Of a stretch of 64,000 nt of DNA, positions 23,307 through 31,357 are shown piece after piece. Numbering within the stretch: the stretch's first letter is position 1; the number at the start of each line of letters is the position of its first letter. The DNA is taken from contig JAUISW010000001.1 of NCBI GenBank assembly GCA_030434875.1, positions 1,809,501 through 1,873,500 of the forward strand, in the 5' to 3' direction. A program made the translations under genes and the position numbers. The stretch comes from Lachnospiraceae bacterium C1.1 (lineage in GTDB: Bacteria > Bacillota > Clostridia > Lachnospirales > Lachnospiraceae). A model generated the notes under the pieces. The model did no database searches. It saw only the letters and a program-made list of their open reading frames with translations, and had not been told where the DNA came from.

Positions 23307-24500
23307 TTAATCCAATCCAGAAAACAGATTTTTTATATCTTCTCTGTCTGCCTTGACTGACCCCTGTACCATTTCTTCTTTTCCGCCTCCTTTTGCTGAA
23401 AATCTTTCTGTAAGGAGCTCCAGTGCTTTGCGAGTATCCTTATCCCGGGAACCGATTATGAATGAATATCCTGCCTCATCATTTCCATCAAAGATCGCAT
23501 TATAGCCTGTTCTCCCTGATGTAAGCTCATTTACCTTACTTCTCATTACAAATTTATCAATATTTTCAGCAAAAAGACATACATTTTTTACGTCAGAGGG
23601 CAAGTTTGAAATTCTCTCATCCAGTAATTCACGTTCTTTGTCTTTGAGTGCGATTATAAGGCTGTTTTTTTCTTCTATAAGTCTGTTAAGCCCATCCTCA
23701 ACTTCCAGTGGTTTAACACTTAATATATGTGACATTTCACCCAGTGCATGCGCATAATCATTATACTGTCTTAATGCTCTCATACCGCACAATATGCTTA
23801 TCCTGACACCATCTTTATAATTTATCACCGACTGTACTTTAAGCATCATTACTTCTGCTGTAGTTTTAAGATGCGGTGCACAGCATGCACAGGAGTCAAC
23901 GTTCCCGATAGTTACAACCCTTATTGCACCGCTTATGCCATCCTTTCGCCGGAATCCCATTTTATGGAGCCTGATATCGTCAGGATACTCAGCCACAACC
24001 TTTATGTTCTGTCGTATTGCTGCATTGGCCTTAGCTTCGATAGTCGCTACCGCTCTTTCAGAAAGTTTTTTATTAAGGTCTAATGTTACGCTGTCATCGC
24101 TCAGATGAAATCCAACATTATCGCATTCAAAATAGTGATGTGCTATTCCGGAAAATATATGCTCTCCGGTATGCTGCTGCATTCTGTCAAAACGTTTTTC
24201 AAAATTAACTATGCCATGAACATTGCAGCCCTTTGTAAAGAATTTTTCTACTTTGTGCTCTATAATGCCATCATCGTTTATCTGGACATCTACAACATCC
24301 ACAGGTGCAGAATCATCTTCCGTACTCATTATTATACCGCTGTCGGCTTCCTGACCTCCGCCCTCCGGAAAGAATGCCGTTCTATTAAGAACGAGCCTGT
24401 AGCTGCCATCTTCATTAAGCACACAGTCCTCAACAACGGCATCAAATTCATATATATATGAATCTCTTTCGTATATTCTCTCAGTTGCTTTTATAGCCAT
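23307..24500 (-). CDS. AlaX-type alanyl-tRNA editing protein (with DHHA1-like region)
   Basis: This is a stand-alone relative of the AlaRS editing domain that hydrolyses mis-acylated Ser- or Gly-tRNA(Ala). The metal-binding motifs are visible: H-T-G-E-H (HxxxH) and C-A-C-C-A-P-H (CxxxH). N-terminal F-F-P-E-G-G-G-Q is the family's second hallmark. The C-terminal 130 residues, with a G-G-G-K segment, look like a DHHA1 region, as in AlaX-L. The start is the ATG at 24500 (M-A-I-K-A-T), preceded by AAGGGGG; the longer frame to 24563 has no ribosome site and enters DNA bordering a repeat. Confidence 0.85.
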   Translation of the reverse strand: MAIKATERIYERDSYIYEFDAVVEDCVLNEDGSYRLVLNRTAFFPEGGGQEADSGIIMSTEDDSAPVDVVDVQINDDGIIEHKVEKFFTKGCNVHGIVNFEKRFDRMQQHTGEHIFSGIAHHYFECDNVGFHLSDDSVTLDLNKKLSERAVATIEAKANAAIRQNIKVVAEYPDDIRLHKMGFRRKDGISGAIRVVTIGNVDSCACCAPHLKTTAEVMMLKVQSVINYKDGVRISILCGMRALRQYNDYAHALGEMSHILSVKPLEVEDGLNRLIEEKNSLIIALKDKERELLDERISNLPSDVKNVCLFAENIDKFVMRSKVNELTSGRTGYNAIFDGNDEAGYSFIIGSRDKDTRKALELLTERFSAKGGGKEEMVQGSVKADREDIKNLFSGLD

Positions 24501-24538
24501 TCGTATCCCCCTTATAAGCTTAATTAACATATGTTTTG

Positions 24539-24676
24539 ATGACTTTATTGCAGGAATCCGCATTTACTGCGGTTTCCGTGTGATAAACTTTAACATGTGC
24601 CAAACAGGCCCGCAGCGCAGCTGCATTTAAATGGACTGTTTGCATGACTTTGAGGCACGCAGTGACGAAAAGTCAT
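24539..24676. repeat. Structured repeat family B, copy 1 (138 bp)
   Basis: The ends ATGACTTT and AAAGTCAT are inverted. Inside are a GGAA-CCGC/GCGG-TTCC hairpin and a larger nested stem with GTGCC...GGCAC outside and CAAACAG...CTGTTTG plus GCAGC/GCTGC inside. A second copy with most bases identical is at 31219-31355. It lies between queA and the AlaX-like gene. Confidence 0.8.
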
Positions 24677-24699
24677 AGTTTTTAAGCGGTTTTCGTTGA

Positions 24700-25752
24700 T
24701 TATTTACGAGATTCTATAAACATCGCATCCCCAAAGCTGAAAAATCTATATTTTTCTCTAACAGCTTCTGCATATGCGTTCAGTACATGTTCTCTTCCGG
24801 CAAGCGCAGAAACAAGCATTATCAGCGTAGACTCCGGCAGATGGAAATTGGTTATAAGCCCATCCAGTACCTTGAACTTATAACCGGGATAGATAAATAT
24901 GTCCGTCTCCTGTCCCGATGTCGGATGCACGATGCCGTTTTCATCTGAAGCGGATTCTATTGTCCTGCAGCTGGTTGTTCCGACACAGATAACCCTTCCG
25001 CTGCCGGATGCCTTAACAGCATTTATCGTATCTGCAGCCTCTTTTGTTACCATATAAAATTCGGAATGCATATGGTGGTTTGTGAGATTTTCTTCCTTTA
25101 CCGGTCTGAAGGTTCCAAGCCCGACATGAAGTGTCACGTAGACAAGCTTTACACCTTTTTCTTCTATTTTTTTCAGGAGTTCCGATGTAAAATGCAGCCC
25201 CGCTGTCGGTGCCGCTGCCGAACCATCAAATTTTGCATAAACAGTATTGTAACGATCACGATTCTGAAGCTTATGTGTAATATAGGGCGGAAGAGGCATT
25301 TCTCCTAATTTGTCCAGTATTTCTTCAAATATACCATCATATTCAAATTTTACAAGTCTGTCACCCTCATCTACGATATCAATTATCTCAGCCTTCAAAA
25401 GACCGTCTCCGAAAACTACCCTTGCTCCCGGACGAAGCTTTTTACCCGGACGTACTATGGTCTCCCATACATTATCAGACTTGCGCTTTAAGAGCAGTAT
25501 CTCGACCGCTGCCCCGGTATCTTCCTTAACACCTAAAAGACGTGCAGGAATTACTCTCGTATTGTTCATTACAAGGCAGTCTCCCGGATTGAGATAGTCT
25601 ATAATATCGTGAAACACTTTATGTTCAAATGCACCTGTATCCTTATCAAGGACCATCAGTCTCGAGTTATCTCTTTTTTCCAGAGGATCCTGAGCTATAA
25701 GCTCTTCCGGCAAGTCATAATAATAATCTTTTTTTAATAATTCTTCACTCAT
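24700..25752 (-). CDS. queA: S-adenosylmethionine:tRNA ribosyltransferase-isomerase
   Basis: QueA transfers and isomerises the ribose of SAM onto preQ1-modified tRNA to make epoxyqueuosine. [11 protein letters not shown] at the N-terminus, P-A-R-L-L-G, P-T-A-G-L-H-F, G-L-G-T-F-R-P and H-L-P-E-S-T-L are the conserved family blocks. The start is the ATG at 25752 (M-S-E-E-L-L); the longer frame to 25824 runs through the terminator of pheT. Length 350 is typical. It lies downstream of pheST in the same direction. Confidence 0.93.
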   Translation of the reverse strand: MSEELLKKDYYYDLPEELIAQDPLEKRDNSRLMVLDKDTGAFEHKVFHDIIDYLNPGDCLVMNNTRVIPARLLGVKEDTGAAVEILLLKRKSDNVWETIVRPGKKLRPGARVVFGDGLLKAEIIDIVDEGDRLVKFEYDGIFEEILDKLGEMPLPPYITHKLQNRDRYNTVYAKFDGSAAAPTAGLHFTSELLKKIEEKGVKLVYVTLHVGLGTFRPVKEENLTNHHMHSEFYMVTKEAADTINAVKASGSGRVICVGTTSCRTIESASDENGIVHPTSGQETDIFIYPGYKFKVLDGLITNFHLPESTLIMLVSALAGREHVLNAYAEAVREKYRFFSFGDAMFIESRK

Positions 25753-25789
25753 ATCTTTTTTCCACAAAATCCTAAAAACATCAGAAAAA

Positions 25790-25828
25790 CTTTTTGCCGC
25801 AGCAGATATAAAATACTGCAGCAAAAAG
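25790..25828 (-). terminator. Terminator of the pheST operon
   Basis: A 12-bp stem with one mismatch, CTTTTTGC-GCAG paired with CTGC-GCAAAAAG, is followed on the minus strand by GTTTTTC. It ends the transcript about 30 bases after the pheT stop. Confidence 0.7.
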
Positions 25829-25858
25829 TTTTCAATTTAATAATTTAATTCTATTCTA

Positions 25859-28288
25859 TCATGAACGAAGCTCTGCTCCAAGTCCCTCCAGACCATTAAG
25901 AATCTTCTTCATTGCTCCGTTTACATCATCATCTGAAAGAGTACGCTCTTTGTCCCTGAAGCTTAAGGAGTAAGCCATTGACTTGCAGCCTTCCTTAACC
26001 TGCTCTCCCTCATAAATATCGAAAAGTGAGAAGTCTTCAAGTATCTTTCCGCCTCTCTGCATGAGGATCGCATCTATCTCACCGGCTGTAACACTCTTCG
26101 GAACAAGCATTGATATATCCCTTGTAACTGCCGGGAATTTGGCAATTCCGAAGAAATGTCTGTCAAATGTAGCCTTTTCTACAATCTTAGGCATATCCAG
26201 AACCGCAATATAAACTCTTGTCTTCATATCATAGTTATCGCAGACCTCCGGATGGATCTCTCCGAGGAAACCAATAACTTCATTTTCATAAATGATATTT
26301 GCCTGTCGTCCCGGATGCATGAAGGTCTTTCCGGCTTCAGGATCATAGTCTACTCTGGATTTAAGACCCACGCTCGCAAGAACCTCTTCAACAACACCCT
26401 TTAATGTATAGAAATCTCCGTCACCATAGAAACCAAGCGTAAGCTGGCGTCTCTCATCGGGTAGTTTTGAACTATCAGGATTAGGAAGATAAATCTTTCC
26501 CATCTCATAAAGCTTAACATTCTTGTTTCTTCTGTTGAAGTTAAGTGCAAGAGATGTAAGCATCCCGTTAAGTGTAAGGGTTCTCATTACAGAGAAATCC
26601 TCTCCGAGCGGATTTGAGATTTTAATAGTCTTTCTCTCTGGTGCATCTTCAAGAAGAAGGAGCTTATCAAATACCTTAGGGCTTTCAAATGAATATTCAA
26701 ATGCTTCTGAATAACCTGCAAATTCTGCAACATTTCTTATTTCATTCTCAACACGCATTGCAAAAGAAAGCTTTCCTGCTGTAGCGCCTGAATCCGGAAG
26801 TGTTGTCGGAATCTTATCATATCCGTAGAATCTTGCAACTTCCTCTGAAATATCCGCAAAGCTCTTAAGATCCTGTCTGAATGTAGGACACTTAAGTGTA
26901 TTGCTGCTCTCATCATAGACGATCTCAAGTCTTTTGAAATAATCGAGCATATCAGAAACTTCAACGTTTGTGCCAAGGAAATCGTTGATCCTCTCAGGCT
27001 CAAACTTTATAACTGCCTCTGTAGGAAGCTCGTCATGAACATCTACTGCACCATTTAAGACTGTGCCGCATCCAAGTTCTTCAACGAGCGCACATGCTCT
27101 GTTGATCGCATCCATTGCATTGTTAGGGTCAAGTCCTTTTTCAAACATTCCTGAAGCGTCTGTTCTGAGACCGATTCTCTTTGCAGACTTTCGGATATTA
27201 GGTCCGTTAAATGTAGCTGCCTCAAAAAGAACAGTCTTAACGTCACCTGTGATCATCGAATTCTGACCACCCATGATTCCGCCGATAGCGATCTCTTTCT
27301 CGCCATCACAGATCATTATTACGTCGTGGTCAAGTTTTCTCTCCTGACCATCAAGTGTTGTAAATGTCTCTCCATCCTTTGCACGACGGACAATTATTTC
27401 ATTACCTGCAATAGTTGAAAGATCAAAAGCATGCATAGGCTGACCATACTCGATCATTACATAGTTTGTTATATCTACTAAGTTATTAATAGGTCTGATC
27501 CCTGCACTTCTAAGTCTCTTTTTCATCCATTCGGGAGACTCTTCTATCTTGATATCTTTAACTACCCTGCCAACATATCTGCTGCAAAGGTCTTTATCTT
27601 CAATAGTTACCTTAATATGATCAGATGACTTTTCTGAAGCATTGTTTCCTGTCTCAGGAACTACAGGCGGTACAAATTTAAGGTTAAAGGTCGCTGCAGC
27701 CTCTCTTGCGATTCCAAGCACAGAATAGCAGTCTACACGATTTGAGGTTACCTCATATTCATGAATCGTATCATCAAGACCAAGTGCATGAACTGCATCA
27801 TCTCCGGGCTTTACATCGGCATCTGCAGGAAATACGTAGATTCCGTCTTCCGGTGCATCAGGGAAGACTTCTCTCGAAGATCCAAGCTCTTCTATGGCAC
27901 ACATCATACCTGCTGAAGGAACACCTCTGAGTTTGCCTGCTTTTATCTCAATTCCGTTTTCCGGCGGAGTGCTTCCATCGTGTCCTCCGGCAACCTTTCC
28001 TCCGTCAAGAACTGTAGGAACCTTATCTCCAACCTTAAGGTTCTGGGCACCTGTAACGATCTGGATTGTTTCAGTTCCAATATTTACCTGACAGATAATA
28101 AGATGATCAGAATCAGGGTGCTTTTCCATTGAAAGCACTTCTCCCACTACGATCTTGTCAAGGTTTTTATTAAGAACGGTATATCCCTCTCCCTTTGTTC
28201 CGGAAAGAGTCATTGCATCCATATATTCCTGAGCTGTGCAATCAAGTCCCGGCACGAGCTCCTTTATCCAGTTAAATGAAGTATTCAT
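25859..28288 (-). CDS. pheT: Phenylalanyl-tRNA synthetase beta chain
   Basis: This is the beta subunit of the alpha2-beta2 enzyme that charges tRNA-Phe. At 809 residues it is the normal bacterial length. In order: N-terminal tRNA-binding (EMAP-like) domain with V-G-E-V-L-S-M-E-K-H-P-D-S-D-H-L, the B3/4 editing domain with R-P-I-N-N-L-V-D-I-T-N-Y-V, B5, a catalytic-like core (E-N-E-I-R-N-V-A-E-F-A-G-Y), and the C-terminal anticodon-binding FDX-ACB domain ending in S-F-R-D-K-E-R-T-L. AAAGGATG precedes the ATG. It follows pheS by 56 bases and is controlled by the same T-box. Confidence 0.96.
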   Translation of the reverse strand: MNTSFNWIKELVPGLDCTAQEYMDAMTLSGTKGEGYTVLNKNLDKIVVGEVLSMEKHPDSDHLIICQVNIGTETIQIVTGAQNLKVGDKVPTVLDGGKVAGGHDGSTPPENGIEIKAGKLRGVPSAGMMCAIEELGSSREVFPDAPEDGIYVFPADADVKPGDDAVHALGLDDTIHEYEVTSNRVDCYSVLGIAREAAATFNLKFVPPVVPETGNNASEKSSDHIKVTIEDKDLCSRYVGRVVKDIKIEESPEWMKKRLRSAGIRPINNLVDITNYVMIEYGQPMHAFDLSTIAGNEIIVRRAKDGETFTTLDGQERKLDHDVIMICDGEKEIAIGGIMGGQNSMITGDVKTVLFEAATFNGPNIRKSAKRIGLRTDASGMFEKGLDPNNAMDAINRACALVEELGCGTVLNGAVDVHDELPTEAVIKFEPERINDFLGTNVEVSDMLDYFKRLEIVYDESSNTLKCPTFRQDLKSFADISEEVARFYGYDKIPTTLPDSGATAGKLSFAMRVENEIRNVAEFAGYSEAFEYSFESPKVFDKLLLLEDAPERKTIKISNPLGEDFSVMRTLTLNGMLTSLALNFNRRNKNVKLYEMGKIYLPNPDSSKLPDERRQLTLGFYGDGDFYTLKGVVEEVLASVGLKSRVDYDPEAGKTFMHPGRQANIIYENEVIGFLGEIHPEVCDNYDMKTRVYIAVLDMPKIVEKATFDRHFFGIAKFPAVTRDISMLVPKSVTAGEIDAILMQRGGKILEDFSLFDIYEGEQVKEGCKSMAYSLSFRDKERTLSDDDVNGAMKKILNGLEGLGAELRS

Positions 28289-28344
28289 TTATTTATTCAT
28301 CCTTTCAGTTTCTTCTTCGAAATTTTATCAGTATCCTGTTTTTA

Positions 28345-29364
28345 TCAGAACTGATTTAAGAATCTTACGTCATTTTCATACATAAGTCTCATATCATCGA
28401 TCTCATACTTTAAGAGTGCGATTCTTTCAAGACCTACGCCAAATGCGAATCCGCGGTATTTTATCGGATCGATTCCGCTCATCTCAAGAACATGTGGATG
28501 AACCATTCCGCAGCCTAATATCTCGATCCAGCCTTCACCCTTACAGAAACGGCAGCCCTTACCGCCGCACTTAAAGCATGAAACATCCATCTCGGCAGAA
28601 GGCTCGGTAAACGGGAAGTGATGAGGTCTGAATTTAACCTTTGTATCTTCTCCGAAAAGCTCTTTGGCGAACTCTGTAAGAGTTCCCTTGAGATCTGCGA
28701 ATGTTGTCTTTTCATCAACTACCATACCCTCAACCTGGTGGAATACAGGTGAATGTGTAGCATCGACTTCATCTGAACGGTAAACTCTTCCGGGACAGAT
28801 CATTCTGATAGGAAGTCTGCCTTTTTCCATCTCATGAACCTGAGCTCCTGAAGTCTGGGTTCTAAGAAGAATGTCTCCGTTGATATAAAATGTATCCTGC
28901 TCGTCCTTTGCAGGGTGATCTGCGGGAATATTCAAAGCTTCGAAATTATAATAATCTTTCTCTACTTCAGGACTGTCTATTACTTCATATCCAAGTCCTA
29001 CAAAAATTCTCTCTATTTCATCGAGTGCTATCGTGTTAGGATGACGATGACCGATTGCCGGCTTTTTGGCAGGAAGTGTAACATCTATTTTCTCTGCCTT
29101 CATCTGAGCTTCTCTTGCTGCTCTTTCAAGCTTTTTACGCGCATCATCAAGAGCCTTTTCAATTTCTGCCCTTGTTTCATTGACAATAGCTCCGACCTTT
29201 GGTCTGTCCTCGGGTGCAACATCCTTCATTCCTTTAAGGAGCGCAGTAAGCTCACCTTTTTTTCCAAGGATGCTGACTCTGACATCGTTAAGTTTATCGG
29301 AGTTGGCACTTTCCCTGATCGCTTCCATTGCCTTCTGTCTGATTTCTTCGAGTTTCGCCTTCAT
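28345..29364 (-). CDS. pheS: Phenylalanyl-tRNA synthetase alpha chain
   Basis: This is the catalytic class II subunit, 339 residues. An N-terminal coiled coil is followed by G-H-R-H-P (motif before the core), motif 2 with R-x-C-P-G-R-V-Y-R, H-S-P-V-F-H-Q-V-E-G, F-P-F-T-E-P-S-A-E-M-D, four cysteines in C-F-K-C-G-G-K-G-C-R-F-C, and motif 3 G-V-G-L-E-R. TAGGAGG precedes the ATG. It is the first gene of the operon behind a T-box leader. Confidence 0.96.
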   Translation of the reverse strand: MKAKLEEIRQKAMEAIRESANSDKLNDVRVSILGKKGELTALLKGMKDVAPEDRPKVGAIVNETRAEIEKALDDARKKLERAAREAQMKAEKIDVTLPAKKPAIGHRHPNTIALDEIERIFVGLGYEVIDSPEVEKDYYNFEALNIPADHPAKDEQDTFYINGDILLRTQTSGAQVHEMEKGRLPIRMICPGRVYRSDEVDATHSPVFHQVEGMVVDEKTTFADLKGTLTEFAKELFGEDTKVKFRPHHFPFTEPSAEMDVSCFKCGGKGCRFCKGEGWIEILGCGMVHPHVLEMSGIDPIKYRGFAFGVGLERIALLKYEIDDMRLMYENDVRFLNQF

Positions 29365-29401
29365 CGTTGAAGTCCTCCTAAACTGATTAATAATTTAAAA
29401 T

Positions 29402-29650
29402 AAAGAAAGGGCGATACCAACGGGACGAAGATTATCTCCGCGGTACCACCCATTTTTTCTTAAAAAGCAAGAACACTTTTATGCTAACGTGCATTAATAC
29501 GTCCGGTCTCCCGGCAGCTCCATATCTGAACATCTTTCTGTGAATTTTCCCAAGGATCTCTCAGCCAGCGAATCCCCTCTCTGTTGAAAAATATATAACA
29601 CAGACTCTTAAACGATATATCATAGCCTTTATCTATATACAATTGAATAA
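29402..29650 (-). promoter_or_regulatory. T-box leader of pheST (tRNA-Phe sensing)
   Basis: On the minus strand the T-box core TGGGTGGTACCGCGG is complete (29452-29438). It is followed by a terminator-forming segment (GTCCCGTTGGTATC, then CCCTTTCTTTATTTT) that competes with the antiterminator. Upstream is the long stem I region with GAGAGGGGATTCGCTGGCTGAGAG. A UUC triplet at 29544-29542 in a purine-rich context (GGGAAAA-UUC-ACAG) is the likely specifier, which reads Phe and agrees with the genes controlled. Uncharged tRNA-Phe would prevent termination and turn on pheST. The 5' boundary is approximate. Confidence 0.92.
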
Positions 29651-29729
29651 CTTTCCAAATTATTTTAAGCATATTGAAGCTGAATGTCAAGAGTGGAAAT
29701 CAAGAGTTTTATATAATAAACGCTATTTA

Positions 29730-29875
29730 GTTACTGTTCACACAGCTCTGCGCACCTGCTGCGCTGAGCGTAAGACAGCATAAAACAGGAAATATGGATT
29801 TGCCCTATTGCCGCAGGCAATCTTAAAATGGGCAAATCCAGTTACTGTGAGTACCTGTAAGGTGTGAACAGTAAC
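29730..29875. repeat. Structured repeat family A, copy 3 (146 bp, inverted and diverged)
   Basis: The terminal inverted repeats are perfect over 14 bp (GTTACTGTTCACAC / GTGTGAACAGTAAC). The central hairpin GGATTTGCCC...GGGCAAATCC around ATTGCC/GGCAAT aligns with the reverse complement of the copies at 17265 and 49867. Paired bases have changed on both sides of the stem, so the fold is kept while the sequence has drifted. Confidence 0.75.
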
Positions 29876-29880
29876 GCCAT

Positions 29881-30030
29881 TTAATGCTCTCCATATCCGC
29901 AGCCAACATTTCTGCACTCTATCCTGTCTATAAGTCTTCCAAATCTGTAAAGCCTTATACTGCCTTTGCCGTTTCCTCCGTTCCAAAGCCTCTTATGCAG
30001 CCTTTTACCGTCAGGAGCCTCGTAATTCAT
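29881..30030 (-). CDS. Possible small basic protein, 49 residues (start may be lost by a frameshift)
   Basis: From an ATG at 30030 the frame reads M-N-Y-E-A-P-D-G-K-R-L-H-K-R-L-W, then a Gly-rich and Arg-rich stretch and R-I-E-C-R-N-V-G-C-G-Y-G-E-H. It looks protein-like, but this ATG has no good ribosome site. A strong GAGGGGG stands upstream (about 30086-30080) before an ATG at 30071 followed by GGGG. That ATG is one base out of frame: five G instead of four would extend the protein to M-G-E-F-N-F-A-K-F-W-E-L-L-L-M. It may be a frameshifted or phase-variable gene, or not a gene. Family unknown. Confidence 0.35.
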   Translation of the reverse strand: MNYEAPDGKRLHKRLWNGGNGKGSIRLYRFGRLIDRIECRNVGCGYGEH

Positions 30031-30118
30031 CAGAAGCAATTCCCAGAATTTTGCAAAATTAAATTCCCCATTTTCTTATCCCCCTCATGATAATTGCCAA
30101 AAATCCTATTTACTTTTC

Positions 30119-30328
30119 TTACTTAGCCGCCTTTTTTTCTATTTTCTTAAGAAGCTCCATAGCCTTCAGATCCCCACGTTTAGCTGCATACGATGTCCAT
30201 TTAAGCGCTTTTTCCATATTTTTGCTTCCAAAGGTCCCCTTCATATAACCCTCACCAAGCTCTGCTGCCGCTTCAATATCTCCTCTTGCTGCCTTATCTA
30301 TAAGTTTAAGCATTTTATCGTTTGACAT
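30119..30328 (-). CDS. Small Sel1-repeat-like protein, 69 residues
   Basis: The sequence has one and a half alpha-helical Sel1/TPR-like units: A-A-A-E-L-G-E-G-Y-M-K-G, then N-M-E-K-A-L-K-W-T-S-Y-A-A-K-R-G-D-L-K-A. Sel1 repeats mediate protein-protein contact. The short length suggests an adaptor or a remnant of a longer repeat protein. AGAGGAG precedes the ATG. No signal peptide is present. It diverges from deoD. Confidence 0.65.
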   Translation of the reverse strand: MSNDKMLKLIDKAARGDIEAAAELGEGYMKGTFGSKNMEKALKWTSYAAKRGDLKAMELLKKIEKKAAK

Positions 30329-30355
30329 AAAAACTCCTCTGTCAGTAAATCTTTA

Positions 30356-30384
30356 TTGCAGGATAAATCCCAATCTTTTATAAT
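30356..30384 (+). promoter_or_regulatory. Promoter of deoD
   Basis: TTGCAG (30356-30361) and TATAAT (30379-30384) are 17 bp apart. A short hairpin ATCCGC/GCGGAT follows in the leader just before the AAGGAAGG. Confidence 0.6.
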
Positions 30385-30434
30385 TATATCAAAAGTTCAC
30401 GCATCCGCAAAGAGCGGATTGAAAGGAAGGTAAT

Positions 30435-31142
30435 ATGGGTACACCTCATAATAGTGCTGAAAAAGGCGATATCGCAAAAACAGTTCTTATGCCCGGAGAT
30501 CCTCTGCGTGCAAAATATATTGCAGAGACATATTTAGAAAACCCAAAATGTTTTAATCAGGTTCGTGGAATGTACGGGTACACAGGACGCTATAACGGAA
30601 AAGAAATTTCTGTCATGGCTCATGGAATGGGAATTCCATCAGTTGCTATTTACACCTACGAGCTCTTTAATTTTTATGACGTCGATAATATCATAAGAAT
30701 CGGAAGTGCCGGAGGTTTACAGGATGATGTAAATCTTAAAGATATTGTTATTGCAATGTCAGCAACCACAGATTCAGCTTATGTCAAAAACTTCGGGATC
30801 AGCGGTTCTTATGCGCCAACTGCTGACTTTGGCCTTTTGGAAAAAGCCGTTGCCGCTGCCAGAAAAAGGAATGTCAATTTCCATGTAGGCAATGTTAACT
30901 GCACCGATATTTTTTATGCCGACAGCAAGGAAAATGACAGTTTAAGAGCTATGGGCGTTCTCTGTTCTGAAATGGAATCGGCAGGTCTTTACTGCAATGC
31001 TGCAAAAGCAGGGAAGCATGCCCTCACTATCCTCACCATTTCTGATCATCTTTATAAAACTGAGGAGCTTACCGCTGAAGAGCGTCAGACAGGCTTTGGC
31101 CAGATGATGGAGATTGCTCTTGATGTTGCAAGCAGCCTTTGA
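30435..31142 (+). CDS. deoD: Purine nucleoside phosphorylase, DeoD type
   Basis: This cleaves purine (deoxy)nucleosides with phosphate to base and (deoxy)ribose-1-phosphate in salvage. It is very close to the E. coli DeoD pattern: G-T-P-H-N-S-A at the start, V-L-M-P-G-D-P-L-R-A-K-Y-I-A-E-T, V-R-G-M-Y-G-Y-T-G, A-H-G-M-G-I-P-S and S-E-M-E-S-A-G-L near the end. Length 235 is normal for the hexameric class. AAGGAAGG precedes the ATG. It has its own promoter and terminator, so it is a single-gene unit. Confidence 0.95.
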   Translation: MGTPHNSAEKGDIAKTVLMPGDPLRAKYIAETYLENPKCFNQVRGMYGYTGRYNGKEISVMAHGMGIPSVAIYTYELFNFYDVDNIIRIGSAGGLQDDVNLKDIVIAMSATTDSAYVKNFGISGSYAPTADFGLLEKAVAAARKRNVNFHVGNVNCTDIFYADSKENDSLRAMGVLCSEMESAGLYCNAAKAGKHALTILTISDHLYKTEELTAEERQTGFGQMMEIALDVASSL

Positions 31143-31160
31143 TCAAGTTATCATAAAAAC

Positions 31161-31198
31161 AAAAACTTCGCAGTCATGATATCGGCTGCGAAGTTTTT
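31161..31198 (+). terminator. Terminator of deoD
   Basis: A 13-bp stem AAAAACTTCGCAG (31161-31173) pairs with CTGCGAAGTTTTT (31186-31198) and continues into T residues, 18 bases after the stop. Confidence 0.85.
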
Positions 31199-31218
31199 TA
31201 TTTTTGTATATATTTTGG

Positions 31219-31355
31219 TGACATAATTGCAGGAATCCGCATTTACTGCGGGTTCCGTGTGATAAGTTAAAACAAGTGCCAAACAGGCCCGCAGCGCAGC
31301 TGCATTTAAATGGCCTGTTTGCATGACTTTGAGGCACAAAGTGGCGAAAAGTCAT
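31219..31355. repeat. Structured repeat family B, copy 2 (137 bp)
   Basis: It matches the copy at 24539-24676 over its whole length with few changes. Here the inner stem is perfect (CAAACAGGCC with GGCCTGTTTG) and the GGAA-CCGC hairpin has GCGG-GTTCC. The left end is less conserved (TGACATAA instead of TGACTTTA). It ends two bases before the stop codon of the HAD-like lipoprotein gene, so it is the 3' flank of that mRNA. Confidence 0.8.
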
Positions 31356-31357
31356 AT

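Noticed and set aside
29738..29986. 82-codon minus-strand frame
   Set aside because: Most of it lies in the family A repeat and in an alternative frame of the more convincing small frame ending at 29881.
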